Positions 1 through 12,625 of a stretch of DNA of 64,000 nucleotides are shown piece after piece. Every line of letters begins with the position of its first letter. Position 1 is the first letter of the stretch. The notes beneath the pieces are model-generated. The model was not told the origin of the DNA, did no database searches, and saw only the letters and a list, made by a program, of their open reading frames with translations. Source of the stretch: Phycomyces nitens. Taxonomy: Eukaryota > Mucoromycota > Mucoromycetes > Mucorales > Phycomycetaceae. The stretch spans positions 3,348,001 through 3,412,000 of the forward strand of contig JAHRBC010000007.1 in NCBI GenBank assembly GCA_022702545.1. Direction: 5' to 3'. A program made the position numbers and the translations under genes.

Positions 1-1932
1 TTCTCTAGCTTTTTGGCATTAACAACATTAAAATCTTTTGTATTTGTATTTATATTTGTATTTGTATATTTATATTTATGATTTCTGTTCTACAACCTGG
101 TATTTTATAGTCTCCAGATATGCTCGGTTGGAGTTAAATTATAGATTTGAGAAGACCAGTAGTCATAGCACTTCATTTTTCAGCACATTTTTACTCATTA
201 TGTATGAGCAAGTGTTGAGATTTGGGTATTGTTATAAAGTGTAAAAATGATATTATATTTTTGATATACTGTTTGATTACTAGGTTGATATACTTGGTAA
301 AACAACAGACATACATATATTAATTTACTGAGTCTGCAAAATCCCCTTGAGGCCCAAATTATCCTGCCCAGAAGTAACCCCATACCATTATTAAACATTC
401 ACGAACTTTTCAGTGAAGAATATACATCCAACCTAAAAATGTTCTATAGGTTTACAAGTTGTATTTGGATCAGAATTGGTGCTCTTTGGCATGATACTGG
501 ATGTATATCATCACCCAGCTTCTACCATATTCTCAACTGTCATATCGGGTCTGGATTGTAGCCAACAAAGCCAATTATTTCTCGTCTCAATTTTCGACAT
601 TTGTCTAGATATTGAAAAATAAAAAGCAAATATATTTTTCCAGTGATGGTTAATAGCTTTATTTCTACACGCAGTTACACTAACAAGCGCCAAATCTTAG
701 TGATGATCCCGTATATGTCATACATTTTACTTCCCATTCAAATAAAGGATATTATTATCAGCGTTACCAAGATTTTAAGGTCTTTCTAACCTGGATTCTC
801 TGACCCTACCCCAGTTGTTTCTCTAGGCTTAATGCTGTGCCTAACAACTGATTCATAGGTGCCTCTCATAACTCCAAATCTATCCGAGAGACGAATGACT
901 TTATAAAATAGAATAATTCGTCTACCAGAAAAGCCTCGCAGCTCCTATTAAGATGTTATCATTTTATATAGTTTGCTAGTTAATAAAATGAGGAGCTTGT
1001 TAATGTAAGTTTGGAATTATATAAAAAAAATGGAAAAGATGAAAAATCATTCTAACTTTGTTTGATTTACAATGTTTTATTTTAGCATCAGAGTGTATTT
1101 AAGAATATTGGGTAAAATAAAAAGAAATAAGAGGTTATATAATATCATGACTACAAGCTAGTACATTGTTATCATTATAATCTGTGATTTTGCTTTTCTC
1201 TAAATACACAGAATCTAGTTATAACATACTTGCTGCTACTGATTGTTTTTCACATTTAAAGCGTGCCATTTGTTTACTTTTGGTTTGTTACTTAAGATAT
1301 ACTTATGAAATTAAGCAACTATAATATTTTTAACATGTTGCCACTTTTTATGCTTACAAACTTATGCATCCTTTTTGCCATGCAGAGAAAACCGGGATCC
1401 TTTACTAACTTTATACCCTTCATTAATTGCTATATATGCTCCACCCAAGTAATTATATCCAGTTATTAGACTGTAAATTGCTAGAGGGTATATAAACCTG
1501 GCAACTGTTTCTCTATACTCATACTTTTTCTAGGGCATTCTCCACCCAAGATATTACACCACCCCATCCTAGCCTTCAGTTTTGTTATTTCATGACATAG
1601 ATTCAAGCATAACATAATGTATTACTTATCTATTAGAGAGTACATTGTGCTACAGATAAAGTAAAGTAAATAGCTAAAGCTTATGCTGGGGTCTGAAAAC
1701 AAAAATTCCTTGATAATTTTAGCCATGCCAATATAATATTTATATTTTGTAGTATAGTAACCTCTGTTATCTAAGCATTAAACATACAAAAATCTATACT
1801 AGCAGCTTTATGTAAATATTATCTTGTAATTGATACATACGCGTATAATTATGATTAGACATTAACCAAGAAATTTCAAGTATAGTTACCCAAACTTACT
1901 CTAAATTTCTACTGGTAAAATAAACCGGAAAT
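1..1932. other. Gene-poor AT-rich stretch
   Basis: I see no coding region I can defend here. The sequence is strongly AT-rich, and the few open frames are short and lack convincing splice partners. A run of TATTTG/TATATT-type repeats lies at about 38-80. Confidence 0.5.
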
Positions 1933-2193
1933 ATGCTTACAACAGCTAATAATAAGTGTCTTATAAAAACTGATTTAATGCGCCAACATATCCAAGAAGT
2001 TTCTGATTTTACATCTGTGTATATAATAACAAATGTCATAAATGCGCGAGCTGACACAATATTAAGACATATTTGTAATGCAAGCAGCTTCATTCGCCAA
2101 GTTTTGATAAAATCGGATTTTTATATGATAATTTGTATCTCTGCAGTGTTTTTTATTATTGTTGTTGCTCATATCATGTCATCGATACTCTAA
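1933..2193 (+). CDS. Orphan ORF with C-terminal membrane anchor (doubtful)
   Basis: An 86-codon ATG-to-TAA frame. Residues about 1-60 are polar, and the last 24 or so form one hydrophobic stretch (FYMIICISAVFFIIVVAHI), as in tail-anchored proteins. No family is recognised. It could be the last exon of a longer spliced gene or a chance frame in AT-rich DNA. No upstream exon with a matching phase was found. Confidence 0.22.
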   Translation: MLTTANNKCLIKTDLMRQHIQEVSDFTSVYIITNVINARADTILRHICNASSFIRQVLIKSDFYMIICISAVFFIIVVAHIMSSIL

Positions 2194-2394
2194 TGAGTCT
2201 AAATTCATTTGCATTCAAATGACTTCATGCTTAAAAGCCCATGGATAAGCATCATACATTCTCCCATTTAAATTTGGATCTAGCCTATATTAAAACGTAG
2301 TTTAATATAATTAAAGAAAACTCCAAAGGTATAAAAGGATTGCAATTGCGGATTTAATGAAAACTATCGTTTTATCTCTCAATTTATCATCCCA

Positions 2395-2627
2395 ATGCAA
2401 ACATACTCCAGTCTCTTTTCTCTCTCAAAGATCCTCCAGAAGAATCAAGGTAAGAATATTTTAAGCAATTAAATAAGCACTATAATCTAAAATATTATTA
2501 AATATTAGGTTCCAAAAATGGAGCAAACCTCAAGCGCTCAAACGCAAAAATCTGGAAGAATGGAAGACCTCTTCTTCTCAACACTCTCTTGAGTCAATTT
2601 CCAAAGCCAGGCCAAGGACCAAAGTAA
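2395..2627 (+). CDS. Small two-exon gene, 57-aa basic protein
   Basis: Exon 1 is 2395-2449 and exon 2 is 2509-2627, with a 59 bp intron (GTAAGA donor, ATATTAG acceptor). The join is in phase and stops at TAA 2625-2627. A TATAAAAG box lies about 60 bp before the ATG. The product starts MQTYSSLFSLSKILQKNQGS, like a mitochondrial presequence, and continues as a very basic segment (KNGANLKRSNAKIWKNG) ending in PKPGQGPK. Size, charge and presequence-like start would suit a small mitochondrial protein, for example of the mitoribosome, but I do not recognise the family. An alternative frame in exon 2 (about 60 codons) is also open, so the assignment rests on the start codon plus splice phase. Confidence 0.5.
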
Positions 2628-3374
2628 TCCATGTGGCTCTAAAACCTTCAGTTGAGCATTTTACAAGCTCTCAACTTAATTCAATGCTATAAGCATTTTT
2701 GTTTTGTACTTTATATATTTTGTAATTATTATTAAACTTTTTTAATATAAATAATTTGGTGAAAAGGATCTTTATCTACTTTGAAACTGATATATAATAA
2801 TATAATATGTGATATAGACTACCGGTATATTCTTATTAATGGAATTTAGTTGTCAAAAAAAAACAATGACAAGGATTCCATTCTAATAAGCGAACAAAAA
2901 TAAATTAATATTCTTTGTTAAAAACTGGATGTATTTCGTCACTACAAAAAAGAGTTTTTTAATTTGTTTCTAGCTTCAATGCCGGTGGTGTTCCAAGACA
3001 ACAAATTCTCAATATATTTCTATACGATTGTAATCGATATTGTGTTAGAGCTGTTTTGGAACTATATCAAACCACTCAACTATTTTTTGCAGGCTCAAAC
3101 ATAATAGGTGGGTTAACGAAGTTTTTTTTGTTCTTTTGTTCAGATCTTTTCAACACCTCTATTTTTATTCTTTCAAAAAATATTAATAGCAATGAGTGGC
3201 TATAATAAAGCCGTATTATGAGAGCGTATATGTGAATATATACTTAATGTAAAATAGAACAGAAGCGCTAATACCTAACCACCCTACATTATATTTTTAG
3301 ATTACTTCTTAATCTCAATTTGGTATAATGGCTGGCAAGTATTTCTTAACTAAAAGATGAAATTCTATCCATAA
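2628..3374. other. Intergenic, no gene seen
   Basis: AT-rich; includes the 3' flank of the small gene at 2395. No recognisable coding or RNA signal. Confidence 0.5.
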
Positions 3375-3660
3375 TGTAGCATACCAACTATAACTGAGTG
3401 AAATAGAGAGTAAGCAACCAATCTCCAGTTACTATTTGCTAATGACACTGACAAGCTGATATCTCAAGGACAGCTGCACACCAGGCACGCATAAACTTCA
3501 TGCTGTTATGCTGATAACCAGCGATTATACATCAGGGACTTTAATTACAAGGGAATTTGAATAATAGTATATAAACAAGCATAATATTTTTTCTTCAATA
3601 AATAACAATCTCACAGTATTCTTATTTCTCTTACAATATACTAACAAACCATATACCTCA
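3375..3660 (+). repeat. Solo LTR, diverged copy
   Basis: A 286 bp element starting TGTAGCATACC and ending ATACCTCA, so it has TG...CA termini. It aligns over its full length, at roughly 80% by eye, with the copies at 30464-30749 and 33417-33702 and has exactly their length. The shared core includes GGGACTTTAATTACAAGGGA, then AATAGTATATAA and CTTCAATAAATAAC, plausible promoter and poly(A)-signal parts of an LTR. I see no matching target duplication, no internal retroelement region and no partner LTR, so it is an old solo LTR. Confidence 0.8.
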
Positions 3661-6600
3661 AGATTAATTTAAATAAATGTCTTTCATTTATAACTTATCT
3701 CTAAGCTTAAACTGTTCAACGTTTTCTAGTAACCTTTTATTATTACAGCATATATAACTGGAAATATAAAGCTAAATTGTAGACGCGCTAATTTGTTTTG
3801 TCTAAAATATATAGAATAAAGGTGTTGATAGATAAAGTCTTCGGAAATAGATATCGAAAAAGCTTGCAACGATTTCTTCTATGAAAATATATAAAGTTTA
3901 TAGTGTGTATCATTCACTCATTTGGCCGTTGTTTACCCCATAGAAACAATCTTCATTCCTCAAAAAGGTAAATAATATATTAGTCAAACAGTCTTTGTTC
4001 TTGACAAGGTTTAATCAACAAAAAAAATATTGCATTATTCATTTCGGAAAAAGTGAGATTTGGGGTGTCAGTCTCACAAGACAGATTGACTAGCTTATAC
4101 TATAGAATTAGTGTGCCGTTTTATCACTTTTTTTCATACGGAAGATTTCTCATGAGCATGGATCATCATATATTACTTTGTCATCTCCAGTGTGTTTTGG
4201 CTATTGCATAAATAACATACTCCGCCAGGACAGCAGTTTTTAATCCGAGCATTTCTTTTCAAGCGCTAGGTAATACAACAAAAGTAATACCCCATGCTCG
4301 CTAATCTATATTGGTATCAAAATGCTACTAGCCAATGTCTTGGAGTGGAGTAATTTGGACTATAGTTACGTTCTTTTAATTCCAATAAAAGACCCCACTA
4401 TTGATTTATCTCATAAAGATTTGATAAACGAGTTCAATGGGGTTCTGTTTAAGGCTGTCACTTTACGCACAGACCATCAAAAATATTCTCAGTTCGCCGA
4501 AAGACACTTATTTGTACGCCAGCAAAAGTAAGTCAGCTCCAAAGATATTTCACTTTATGTTTTAGTGCCACCTACAGAGCTTTGTACGGTTGAAACGATA
4601 AGTATGTTTCTCAATAAGACTACTAAGTTGAGGGCTGGCTTTTCATATTATGAGACTTTACAATTGGGGTTCATCGATTATAACTAATCGAGAAGTGTGT
4701 GCCCATTTACTGTGAGGGTATGGTAAACGGGACTTGGGAAAGTACGTAATTGACACTTTTATACACAAAGTTTATTTTACAGAATTAGGTCTAACAGCAG
4801 CTATAAAAAGAATAGATATCTATGTACCAACGGTATGATGATATGGTAACCAAGTGACTAAAGTATGCTTTTCAAAGGAAACTATTAGAGCCCTACCTGG
4901 CTGGAGGACGATGGAGTTGATCGAACAATTATCTTTTCAAGTATAATTAACAATTTAGAGAAACAAAAGTTCTATAATGACAGGAGTTTTCCTTCCATCG
5001 CTTTTGTCGCGTTTATTGTCTTGGACATAATAGGTGAGTTGCTTTAGTTTGGATTACAGTAATATAAAAAAGGCACGGTCAGAACTGATTTTGCATTTTT
5101 TTTTTATTTAGCTACTAGCCATTATTTGAAAATGTGGTTCAAAAATAGGTGACTATTAGCAAAAAAAAAAAGGTGGTCTAGAGTAAATATTGGCTGCATA
5201 CGAAAGAAATTGCTAGTAAAAAAAAAGACACCAGTTATCCTAATCTCGTAGAAAACACATTTTATTTATAGTATTCAGAGTTATTTTTTTTTATTAGATT
5301 GGCAAAAGCGTCTCCGGAACCAATGGTACTTTATTATTGATCACTATCAAAATATTTATATGCTTAATTTGATGATGGTTGGTGTACTAACTTTGACTAA
5401 TGTAAGCTTGAGCAAACCTGATATCAATGAAAATGTTTAGATAAATATTTTGCTTTAAGGACCAAAAAAGTCAATTTTTATCTTTTATTTAGTTGCATTG
5501 TAACTGATAATTTATACCAAGTATATAGAATCCATTCATGACAAGCACATCTACCATACCTTACAAAATGATTCAGAGTAATCTTTTCTGGCGCAAGCTC
5601 TTGACTAACACAATGCCGTGTTTGCTCATAAAGCAAGAGGTAAGCCACAATAGGTTGCAATACTGGATACATCTTTTTTTTTGTATTTTAATGACCTGCC
5701 ATCACGTAAAGAATACAGGTTTTAGATTGCCATCTAGATGGACTTGTGAAGTGGTGAATGAATAAAAGTGAGCTGAAAGCGTAGAAAATATCAAAGAAGG
5801 AAGTGAATGGGGAAGTTGGAGAATGTCAATAAAGATTAAATCATTCAAGCTATAATAGCCCTGGGCTTCTCTATAGTACTGGGCGTTTTTCTAGCCACTA
5901 AACTAGGTAGGAAATCTTTATCTCCAAAGATAAATAGCCAGTGTATGCTCCAAATTGTTTTGGTGGTGATGATTGGGAGAGATACTCGAGTGTTGTGGGA
6001 GGATAGACTACGAGGGATGAAGCCAGAGACCAAAAGCTCAAAGACATAATTCAGGGTCTATGATGACCAGAAAGAACAGAGAACTACGTTGCACACTTGG
6101 TATTTGGCGGGGTACAGGAAAATAAGTGGTCTCTATCCTCTGTAGCTTTATAGCAAAGAGGGAATATGGGGTCGTTGATCTTTTATAAACTGGATATAAC
6201 ATAGTACTATCCTGCTTGGAAAATGACATATAATTGTTGAAACTAAAAAGAGAAAACCAAAGGGTTTGAAACTGAGATATTTCAAAATACTCTGTCACTC
6301 ACAAATTTAATAATTATACCGTAGTCAAGTGGCTGGTCAAAAGTATCACGAAAGAATATGTTGATATTATTGATACAGAAAAGGTATCAACTAGACTTGG
6401 ACTTGAAATATAAAGGATTATGATTATTTAAAGAGAATTCTAATGTAATTTGCTACATTTTCACTAATCACTTTAATTCTGAATACATAATTCACAAACT
6501 TGCTTTGATTGTGGGCCTTAGAAACCACAATAAACGGTTGCCAAAGTTGAGACAAGAATGATATTCGGTCTCTGAGCCGTGCTTTTATTCTCAGTCTTTA

Positions 6601-7541
6601 TTTTATTTCTAAAACTTCCATCAAGATCGCCTTTATGCCTTTCTACCATGCGAGAGATAGTTTTGTTACTAATATTATTCTGGGGGAGAAAACAGGAATG
6701 TCATATTTTATTTGCACACTTTGTACAACTAGCTTATGGAGATTATGTGTTTAGCTCTGGAGACAACTCTTTGTTACACACACCTAGTTTTGGATATATA
6801 GAATGAGTAATAGGCTTTTAGATCTATTTAGGCTTTGTTTCCTCTCATCACTTGAACTTGGAATTGAGACCAACTATATTTGAATCTCAACACTTTTAAC
6901 ATGGCTTGGAAATATGCCTATCCTTTTATGAATAATATCCACTTGGAACCTTGTAAAAGCCTTTGTTTATCAGTATTAAGAATATTTTGAGAAATATTAG
7001 ATATATACATGGTTAATTGGACTTGGTAAATGTAACAAAGTCTTTAAATCCTATTAAACCATAATCAATCCGACCATAATCCCTGATCTTGAGCTCTCAA
7101 TGAATCAGAACCGGATTAAAGGTTCTTTTTGTAGATAATCTCATTCTGACTGATGGTTTATTTTCTAAAGCTAATGAGACACAAGATACTGTTTATCCGG
7201 GCTATCTTGGAGACGCAAACTTTGATAGTATTATTACTCTTCCAAAAAAACTTGAGATTTTGAAACGATTCTTGGACGCTTTTAATTAATCCAAGTTTTC
7301 ACAGATGACTACTTTTTTAGATGCTCTATTTTGGTCTATTTGATTGACTAATAAAGTATGTAGAAATAAATGTATATTTTACTGCTTGTAACCTTTACAA
7401 GATTTTATTGTATTTTACACATATTTGACTATATATATATGTATAATATTACCGTATGCATGCATACACGTTTGCAATGGGAGTAAAAACAAAAATAAAG
7501 GGAAGATCAAGCTTTTCTGAAGAGACCCTGACTACTGTATC
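3661..7541. other. Gene-poor region, no defensible gene
   Basis: About 3.9 kb of AT-rich DNA. Short open frames exist: 4322-4531 plus; 5538-5639 plus, followed by a good GTAAGC donor; a hydrophobic stretch near 5850-5940 plus; 6579-6806 plus. I could not join them in phase into a credible gene. They may be remnants of decayed genes. 7542 begins the terminal exon of the dehydrogenase gene. Confidence 0.4.
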
Positions 7542-9499
7542 CTACATCTTTGCACCCATAAATGCGCCTACTTTTACGGCCTGTCGAACACCCAGGTCCA
7601 ACATAATTTCTTCTGATCCACCTGGGATAGCAAAGGCACGTACTTCACGGTACAGACGTTCAACCTTTTCTCCCTGGCCACCTATGAAACAAGAAAGCAA
7701 TTGATTATTAATTATTACTCGGGCTTGATTTTTCTATTTTTGTACTAATTACCTCTGGTGTAAGCCAGACCGCCAAAGATCTGAGCAGCCTCACGAGCAC
7801 AGTACTCGAATGTCTGTGTGGCCTGGGCCTTGCACAGAGCAATTGGACCACCCAATCGAATAGGCTGAATCTCCTCGGGCATGTTCATACACTGGTAGAC
7901 AAGGATCTCTAACCATGCATGGGTGGCTTCAACCTGTCTAATCATGTGGCCAAACTTGTTACGGATAACGGGATGGTCAATCAGCAACTTTCCAAATGTC
8001 TTGCGCTTGTGGGAGTACTGTATTGAAGTAAGTATCAAAATCACAATTATTTGCCTTGTAACCAACCTTGATAGCCTCCTCAATACAGACACGGGCAAAT
8101 CGGTTGGCCTGGATGACAATACCAAGACGCTCACTGTTGAAGTTGTACATGATGTACTTGAATCCCTTGTTCTCCTGGCCAATCAAATTAGCCTTGGGAA
8201 CCTTGACATCTTCAAGGGTGATGTAGGCTGTACCAGATGGCCAGACACCCGAGCAGTTCATTTGGCGCGTGGTGATACCAGGCATGCCGCGTTCCAGGAG
8301 AAGGAAAGAAATACCACCAAAGCCAGGTTCACCTGTACGACAAGCCACAGTAAAGTAGTCTGCAAACACACCATTTGTAATCCACTTCTTTTCACCATTG
8401 ACCAAATAATGGTCACCCATGTCCTTGGCTTCTGTCTGGAGACCAGCAACATCAGAGCCACCGCTGGGTTCGGTGATGGCCAAGCAGATAAACTTCTCGC
8501 CGGCAAGACAGCTAGGCACAACCTTTTCTTGAAGGTACTTTGAGCCGAAATGGATCACAGGGGGCAAACCGATTCCAAGACCACCCATTAGACCCCAGGT
8601 TACCTAAGTACACAAGACTAATCAGTACACCCGCTCTCTCTTTCTTGGTTACCCTAAAGTCCGGGGAAATTCAAAGATGCTTACACCACCAGATCCGCAA
8701 CGGGACAACTCATCCATGACAATCAAGCGGTGGAAGGCATCGAATTTCTCGGGCTCAATACCGCCTGGCAGACGGAACTTTATGAACTCTGGCGGAACAA
8801 TACCACAGCAACTGACAAGAAGGCCTGCCTGGGCCACCTTGGCAAATACTTCGGCTGGGATCTTCTTGGCCTCATCCCAGGCATGAGTGAATGGCATGAT
8901 TTCCTTTTCCACAAAGGCACGGACTTCCTTTCTGACCTTTCGATGGCTGTCATCGTAGAAGGGACTAGAGCACGGATTAATAAACTTGTGAATCTATCAT
9001 CCAACGTATGTTTTTATTTATTTACCTGTACCAGTCTTGGTACCACATTGGGTCGCCAAAGGGAACCATTTCTCCAAAGGGATTGCCTACAGTCAATGGC
9101 CCACGCTCAATCTCTTCAGACTCTTCTTCGTTGGAACGCTCTTCCTCGATAGCCAACTGGGCATCTTCGGGGGTTCCGACATGACCTATCAAAAGCCCAG
9201 GTCCAAACTTTTGGAGAACAGAGGGACTGTGGAAGGAGTTGAATTGCTTGGTGGCATCCTTGCCAGATGCCTTGAGAAGAACCTTTTTTCCTCCTGCAAG
9301 ACGTTAATACGGTCTGCCTAGAGCGCTTTGGACCTACCTGGATGATCATCGAGGAAGCCAGAAACATCATAAATCTTGCCCTCTACAATGACCCAGCTAA
9401 AAAATATGTTACAAACACGTGAATGATGATGGGTTTAGAGTACCAGTCATTAGCAGCCGTGTGCTTGGCTACTTCTTCAAGTGTGTAAAACTTTGACAT
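7542..9499 (-). CDS. Cytochrome b5 - acyl-CoA dehydrogenase fusion
   Basis: Seven exons: 9444-9499, 9338-9396, 9026-9293, 8685-8964, 8067-8603, 7753-8017 and 7542-7681. The join encodes 534 aa. The N-terminal 80 or so residues are a cytochrome b5 heme domain: [20 protein letters not shown], then the DDHPGG heme-ligand motif. Residues about 120-530 are an acyl-CoA dehydrogenase with the flavin/substrate segment [18 protein letters not shown], the middle beta domain (GEKKWITNG) and a C-terminal helical domain ([40 protein letters not shown]). It should oxidise an acyl-CoA with FAD, and the fused b5 domain suggests electron transfer through heme rather than only ETF. This architecture is known in fungi. 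The substrate and compartment (mitochondrion or peroxisome) cannot be fixed here; the C-terminus GAKM is not a clear PTS1. The gene lies in tandem with the aminotransferase gene 288 bp upstream. Confidence 0.93.
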
Positions 9500-9787
9500 G
9501 GTATGAATGTTGTTGTTTTTTTATAAATATGAGAGTAGGGAAGAAAGATAAATGAAAAAGAGAATTTGAATTTTGAATTTTAATAGAGCAAAAGAGAGCA
9601 TACAAAAGGCAAGTATATAAGAGTGAAGATCTAAGAATTCACGTGAAGCATATGATAATGGTGTCCATCAATATCCTCACACACACACACGCACACGCAC
9701 AGCATAAAGTCCTCCTTTAAGTTTGACCAAATAAAACAGGAACCCTAAAAATTACCCCACCTTTTGCAAGGTTACACATGCACGCCT
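9500..9787. promoter_or_regulatory. Promoter region of the b5-dehydrogenase gene
   Basis: A 288 bp spacer between two minus-strand genes. It must hold the 3' UTR of the aminotransferase gene and the promoter of the dehydrogenase. It contains an (AC)n run at about 9675-9701. No specific factor site can be claimed. Confidence 0.4.
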
Positions 9788-11303
9788 TTAATCCTTGGTG
9801 ACGTCGTGGATGGCCTCGGCAAGGTACTTGACATTGTCAGACGAGATACCAGCCATGGAGATACGGCCATCGCGGGTAAGGTAGATGTGCCAGTCCTCCT
9901 TGATCTTGTCGACTTGCTCAGGGGTCATACCAGAGTAGCAGAACATACCAATCTGGTCAGTGATGTGGTTCCAGCTCTTCTTGGAGCCAAAGTCGTTCTC
10001 GAGATGGCCACGGAGCTTGTCGCGCATGGTGATGATACGGTCGGCCATGACCTTGACTTCACCCAACCACTCCTCCTTGAGCTCGGGGGTGTTGAGGACA
10101 GTGCTGACGAGACGGGCACCGTGGATAGGGGGGTTGGAGTACATGGGGCGGATGATGATCTTCAACTGAGACTCAACACGAGCACGCTCCTCCTGGTCGG
10201 CACAGACAACAGAGAAAGAACCAACGCGCTCACCATAGAGACCCATGTTCTTGGCAAAGGACTGGGCCAAGACAACAGAGTGACCCTCGTCAACGAACTT
10301 GCGGAGAGCATAGGCATCACGGTTGCAATCGCCAGAAGCAAAGCCCTGGTAGGCCATATCAAAGAACACAAAGTGATCGCGGTCCTTGACTACCTTTGAG
10401 ATCTCGTCCCACTGTGCGGGGGTGGGATCGACACCTGTGGGGTTGTGAGCACAGGCGTGGAGGAGAAGGATGGTGTTCTTGGGAGCTTTCTATAGACATG
10501 GTTAGACGATTGGCCATCAATAGTGGTATGAAACTTACGTGGAAATCCTCGAGCATGCCATCAATGTTGAGGCCATTGGTCTTCTTGTCAAAGTAAGAGT
10601 ACTTTTCGAGAGTCAGACCGCTGTGCTCCATAATGGGGATGTGGTTGCCCCAGGTAGGGTTAGGGACGAGGATGTTCTTGGAGTGAGGGTAGAACTTGCT
10701 GAGGAAGGCAGCACCAATACGGAGAGCACCAGTTCCAGAGATAGACTGGGTAATGGCCAACTATTGTACAATACGTTTATATATATATCATCCCAACCAA
10801 GATGAATGCCACAATTACCTTGTTATCGGTGATGACGGAGCTGTTATCGCCATAAGCAAGACGACCTGCAGCAGCAGTGAAGTCAGGGAGACCCATGATA
10901 CCGGCGTACTCCTTGTCCATGTTGCTGTTGATCAGCTTGTGCTCGGCCTGCAAACATTCGGTTGGTTTAGCTTTATGTGCCTTATGATTTCCCACGACTC
11001 TTTTTGCAAAGTACCTTTTTAACAGACGAGAGAACATAGGGCTTGCCAGCATCATCACGGTAGGCACCAACACCCAAGTTCATCTTCTTGACGTTGGTGT
11101 TCTTCTTGAAAGCCTCGGTGACACCCAAGATGGCATCAGGGGGACCTATTGTAGTTTTAGAGAATGGTCCCGGGATATTTTTCTGGTTCTTTCAATATAA
11201 CAATGGTTTACATACCCTGAGGAACGTTGGTCCAGGTGGAGACAAGAGCACGCTGGGCAAGACGGTTAGGCTTGATGTTTGCGCGAGTAATGGCCGAGAG
11301 CAT
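9788..11303 (-). CDS. Aspartate aminotransferase, mitochondrial
   Basis: Five exons: 11216-11303, 11015-11145, 10819-10947, 10539-10760 and 9788-10489. The join encodes 423 aa, the usual length for the mitochondrial isozyme. The enzyme exchanges the amino group between aspartate/2-oxoglutarate and oxaloacetate/glutamate with PLP. The N-terminal 25 or so residues ([20 protein letters not shown]) are basic and lack acidic residues, as in a matrix presequence. Family landmarks are [48 protein letters not shown], the PLP-lysine motif [14 protein letters not shown], and RPMYSNPP. Exon-intron phases are all consistent. The symbol differs by species (AAT1, GOT2), so none is given. Confidence 0.96.
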
Positions 11304-12625
11304 TTTTGGTTTCTTTAAGTAAAACAGGAAAGAAGAAAGATTATTCAAAAATCCAAGGAACGTGTTATATGGGCCAGGCCTAGAATAATAATAATATAAA
11401 AAAAAGACTGATCCTGGGCTGGTTACACATCCTCTCAAGCGGTGAGTCAGTGAGTTTTAATCAAATGGGCTGTGCTAGACTCGGATGAAGCAGGAAGACT
11501 GAGCCGTGCTTCCTATTTATTTGTTTCTCAGCAACAATTGAGCATGCAAAGACCAGAGGACAATTGGAGCATCTGGGCATTGGGATTCGTGTACAAATTT
11601 GCAGTAAAAGAGGTGTATTTTGGGTGTATTTTGGTATTTGTGTTGAAGTTGAACAAAGCAAGTCTGTGTACAAGGCGTGAATGGAATAAGATTTCACATG
11701 ACAAATTGACGGGTTGGCATGGCAACTTTTGGCATTTTTCTTTTGCTGGAATTCTAAATAAAAAACTTTTTTTTATATTCTTATAATTTAAACCTCCTAC
11801 AAAATAAAAATAAGCCATTGGCCAATTGAGAATAGGGTGTAAATTAAAATTGGCTACCATTTGTACTTGTTCAAAGATTCAACAATACAATCCTCAACTA
11901 AATAGCACAAAAAGGAAAGTCAAGAGTGCCAGTAGTGTTCAGAGATTCATTGTCAGTTTTATATATTTGAAGTCCAAAGAAATCTGTGTAAATTATTTTT
12001 TTTTAAAAAAAATACAAACAGCAGTAAGACAAGAGAATATACTTTATAGAATTGCAAGACTCTGTGATGAATATTCTAGAGAATATCTGGAGAAATATAT
12101 TTATCCTTTTACGATCGAGTCTCCCGAGATAACAAAGACAATTCTAGAGTACCCGGTCTACTCTTTTTATTTTTGTTCATCTCGACATATTCCACGGGAG
12201 GAATATCAAAGTACAAGCGTAAAAATGTTTTTTATATATGTATATTTATCCCCTTTTACTATTGGCCATTTGGGATACCTTTGAATTAAATCCTGTATCT
12301 AATATACTTTATCTTAATATATTGGTATGGTATCTATTTTATTATTGATGTTCTGTAGAGTTTTGTTTAATATAAAAAATATATTGCTTATTATGGATCT
12401 ATATTTTGGTTTCGAAAGTGCAAGGTATTCTTGTTGCCAAGGTGATTTAAAGTAAAAAGAGTTTATATATGGTAAATCTCTAAGGATTCTCTTTAATCCT
12501 TGAGAACAATGTTCAATTGCTCTATAAGCTAAATTCAAATCAATTTCTTTGGCCATGGCAGATAACCAGGACCTACTGTGTATTGGCTAATAGATATTTT
12601 ATATAGCCTGGCTTGTGCTTCAACT
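11304..12625. other. Intergenic; one 152-codon orphan frame
   Basis: Contains the aminotransferase promoter. A plus-strand frame at 11826-12284 encodes an E/Y/R-rich stretch (RIARLCDEYSREYLEKYIYP) of unknown kind. A minus-strand frame at 12314-12556 (MAKEIDLNLAYRAIEHCSQG...) may be leftover transposon DNA next to the relic that begins at 12626. Neither is supported as a gene. Confidence 0.35.

Noticed and set aside
7923..8543. 206-codon plus-strand frame inside the dehydrogenase gene
   Set aside because: It lies antisense to an exon with clear acyl-CoA dehydrogenase motifs; its translation has no family features.
9764..10399. 211-codon plus-strand frame inside the aminotransferase gene
   Set aside because: Antisense shadow of the conserved last exon.
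11826..12284. 152-codon plus-strand frame
   Set aside because: Protein-like in part, but no domain, no splice partners and AT-rich chance frames are common here; mentioned only in the intergenic entry.
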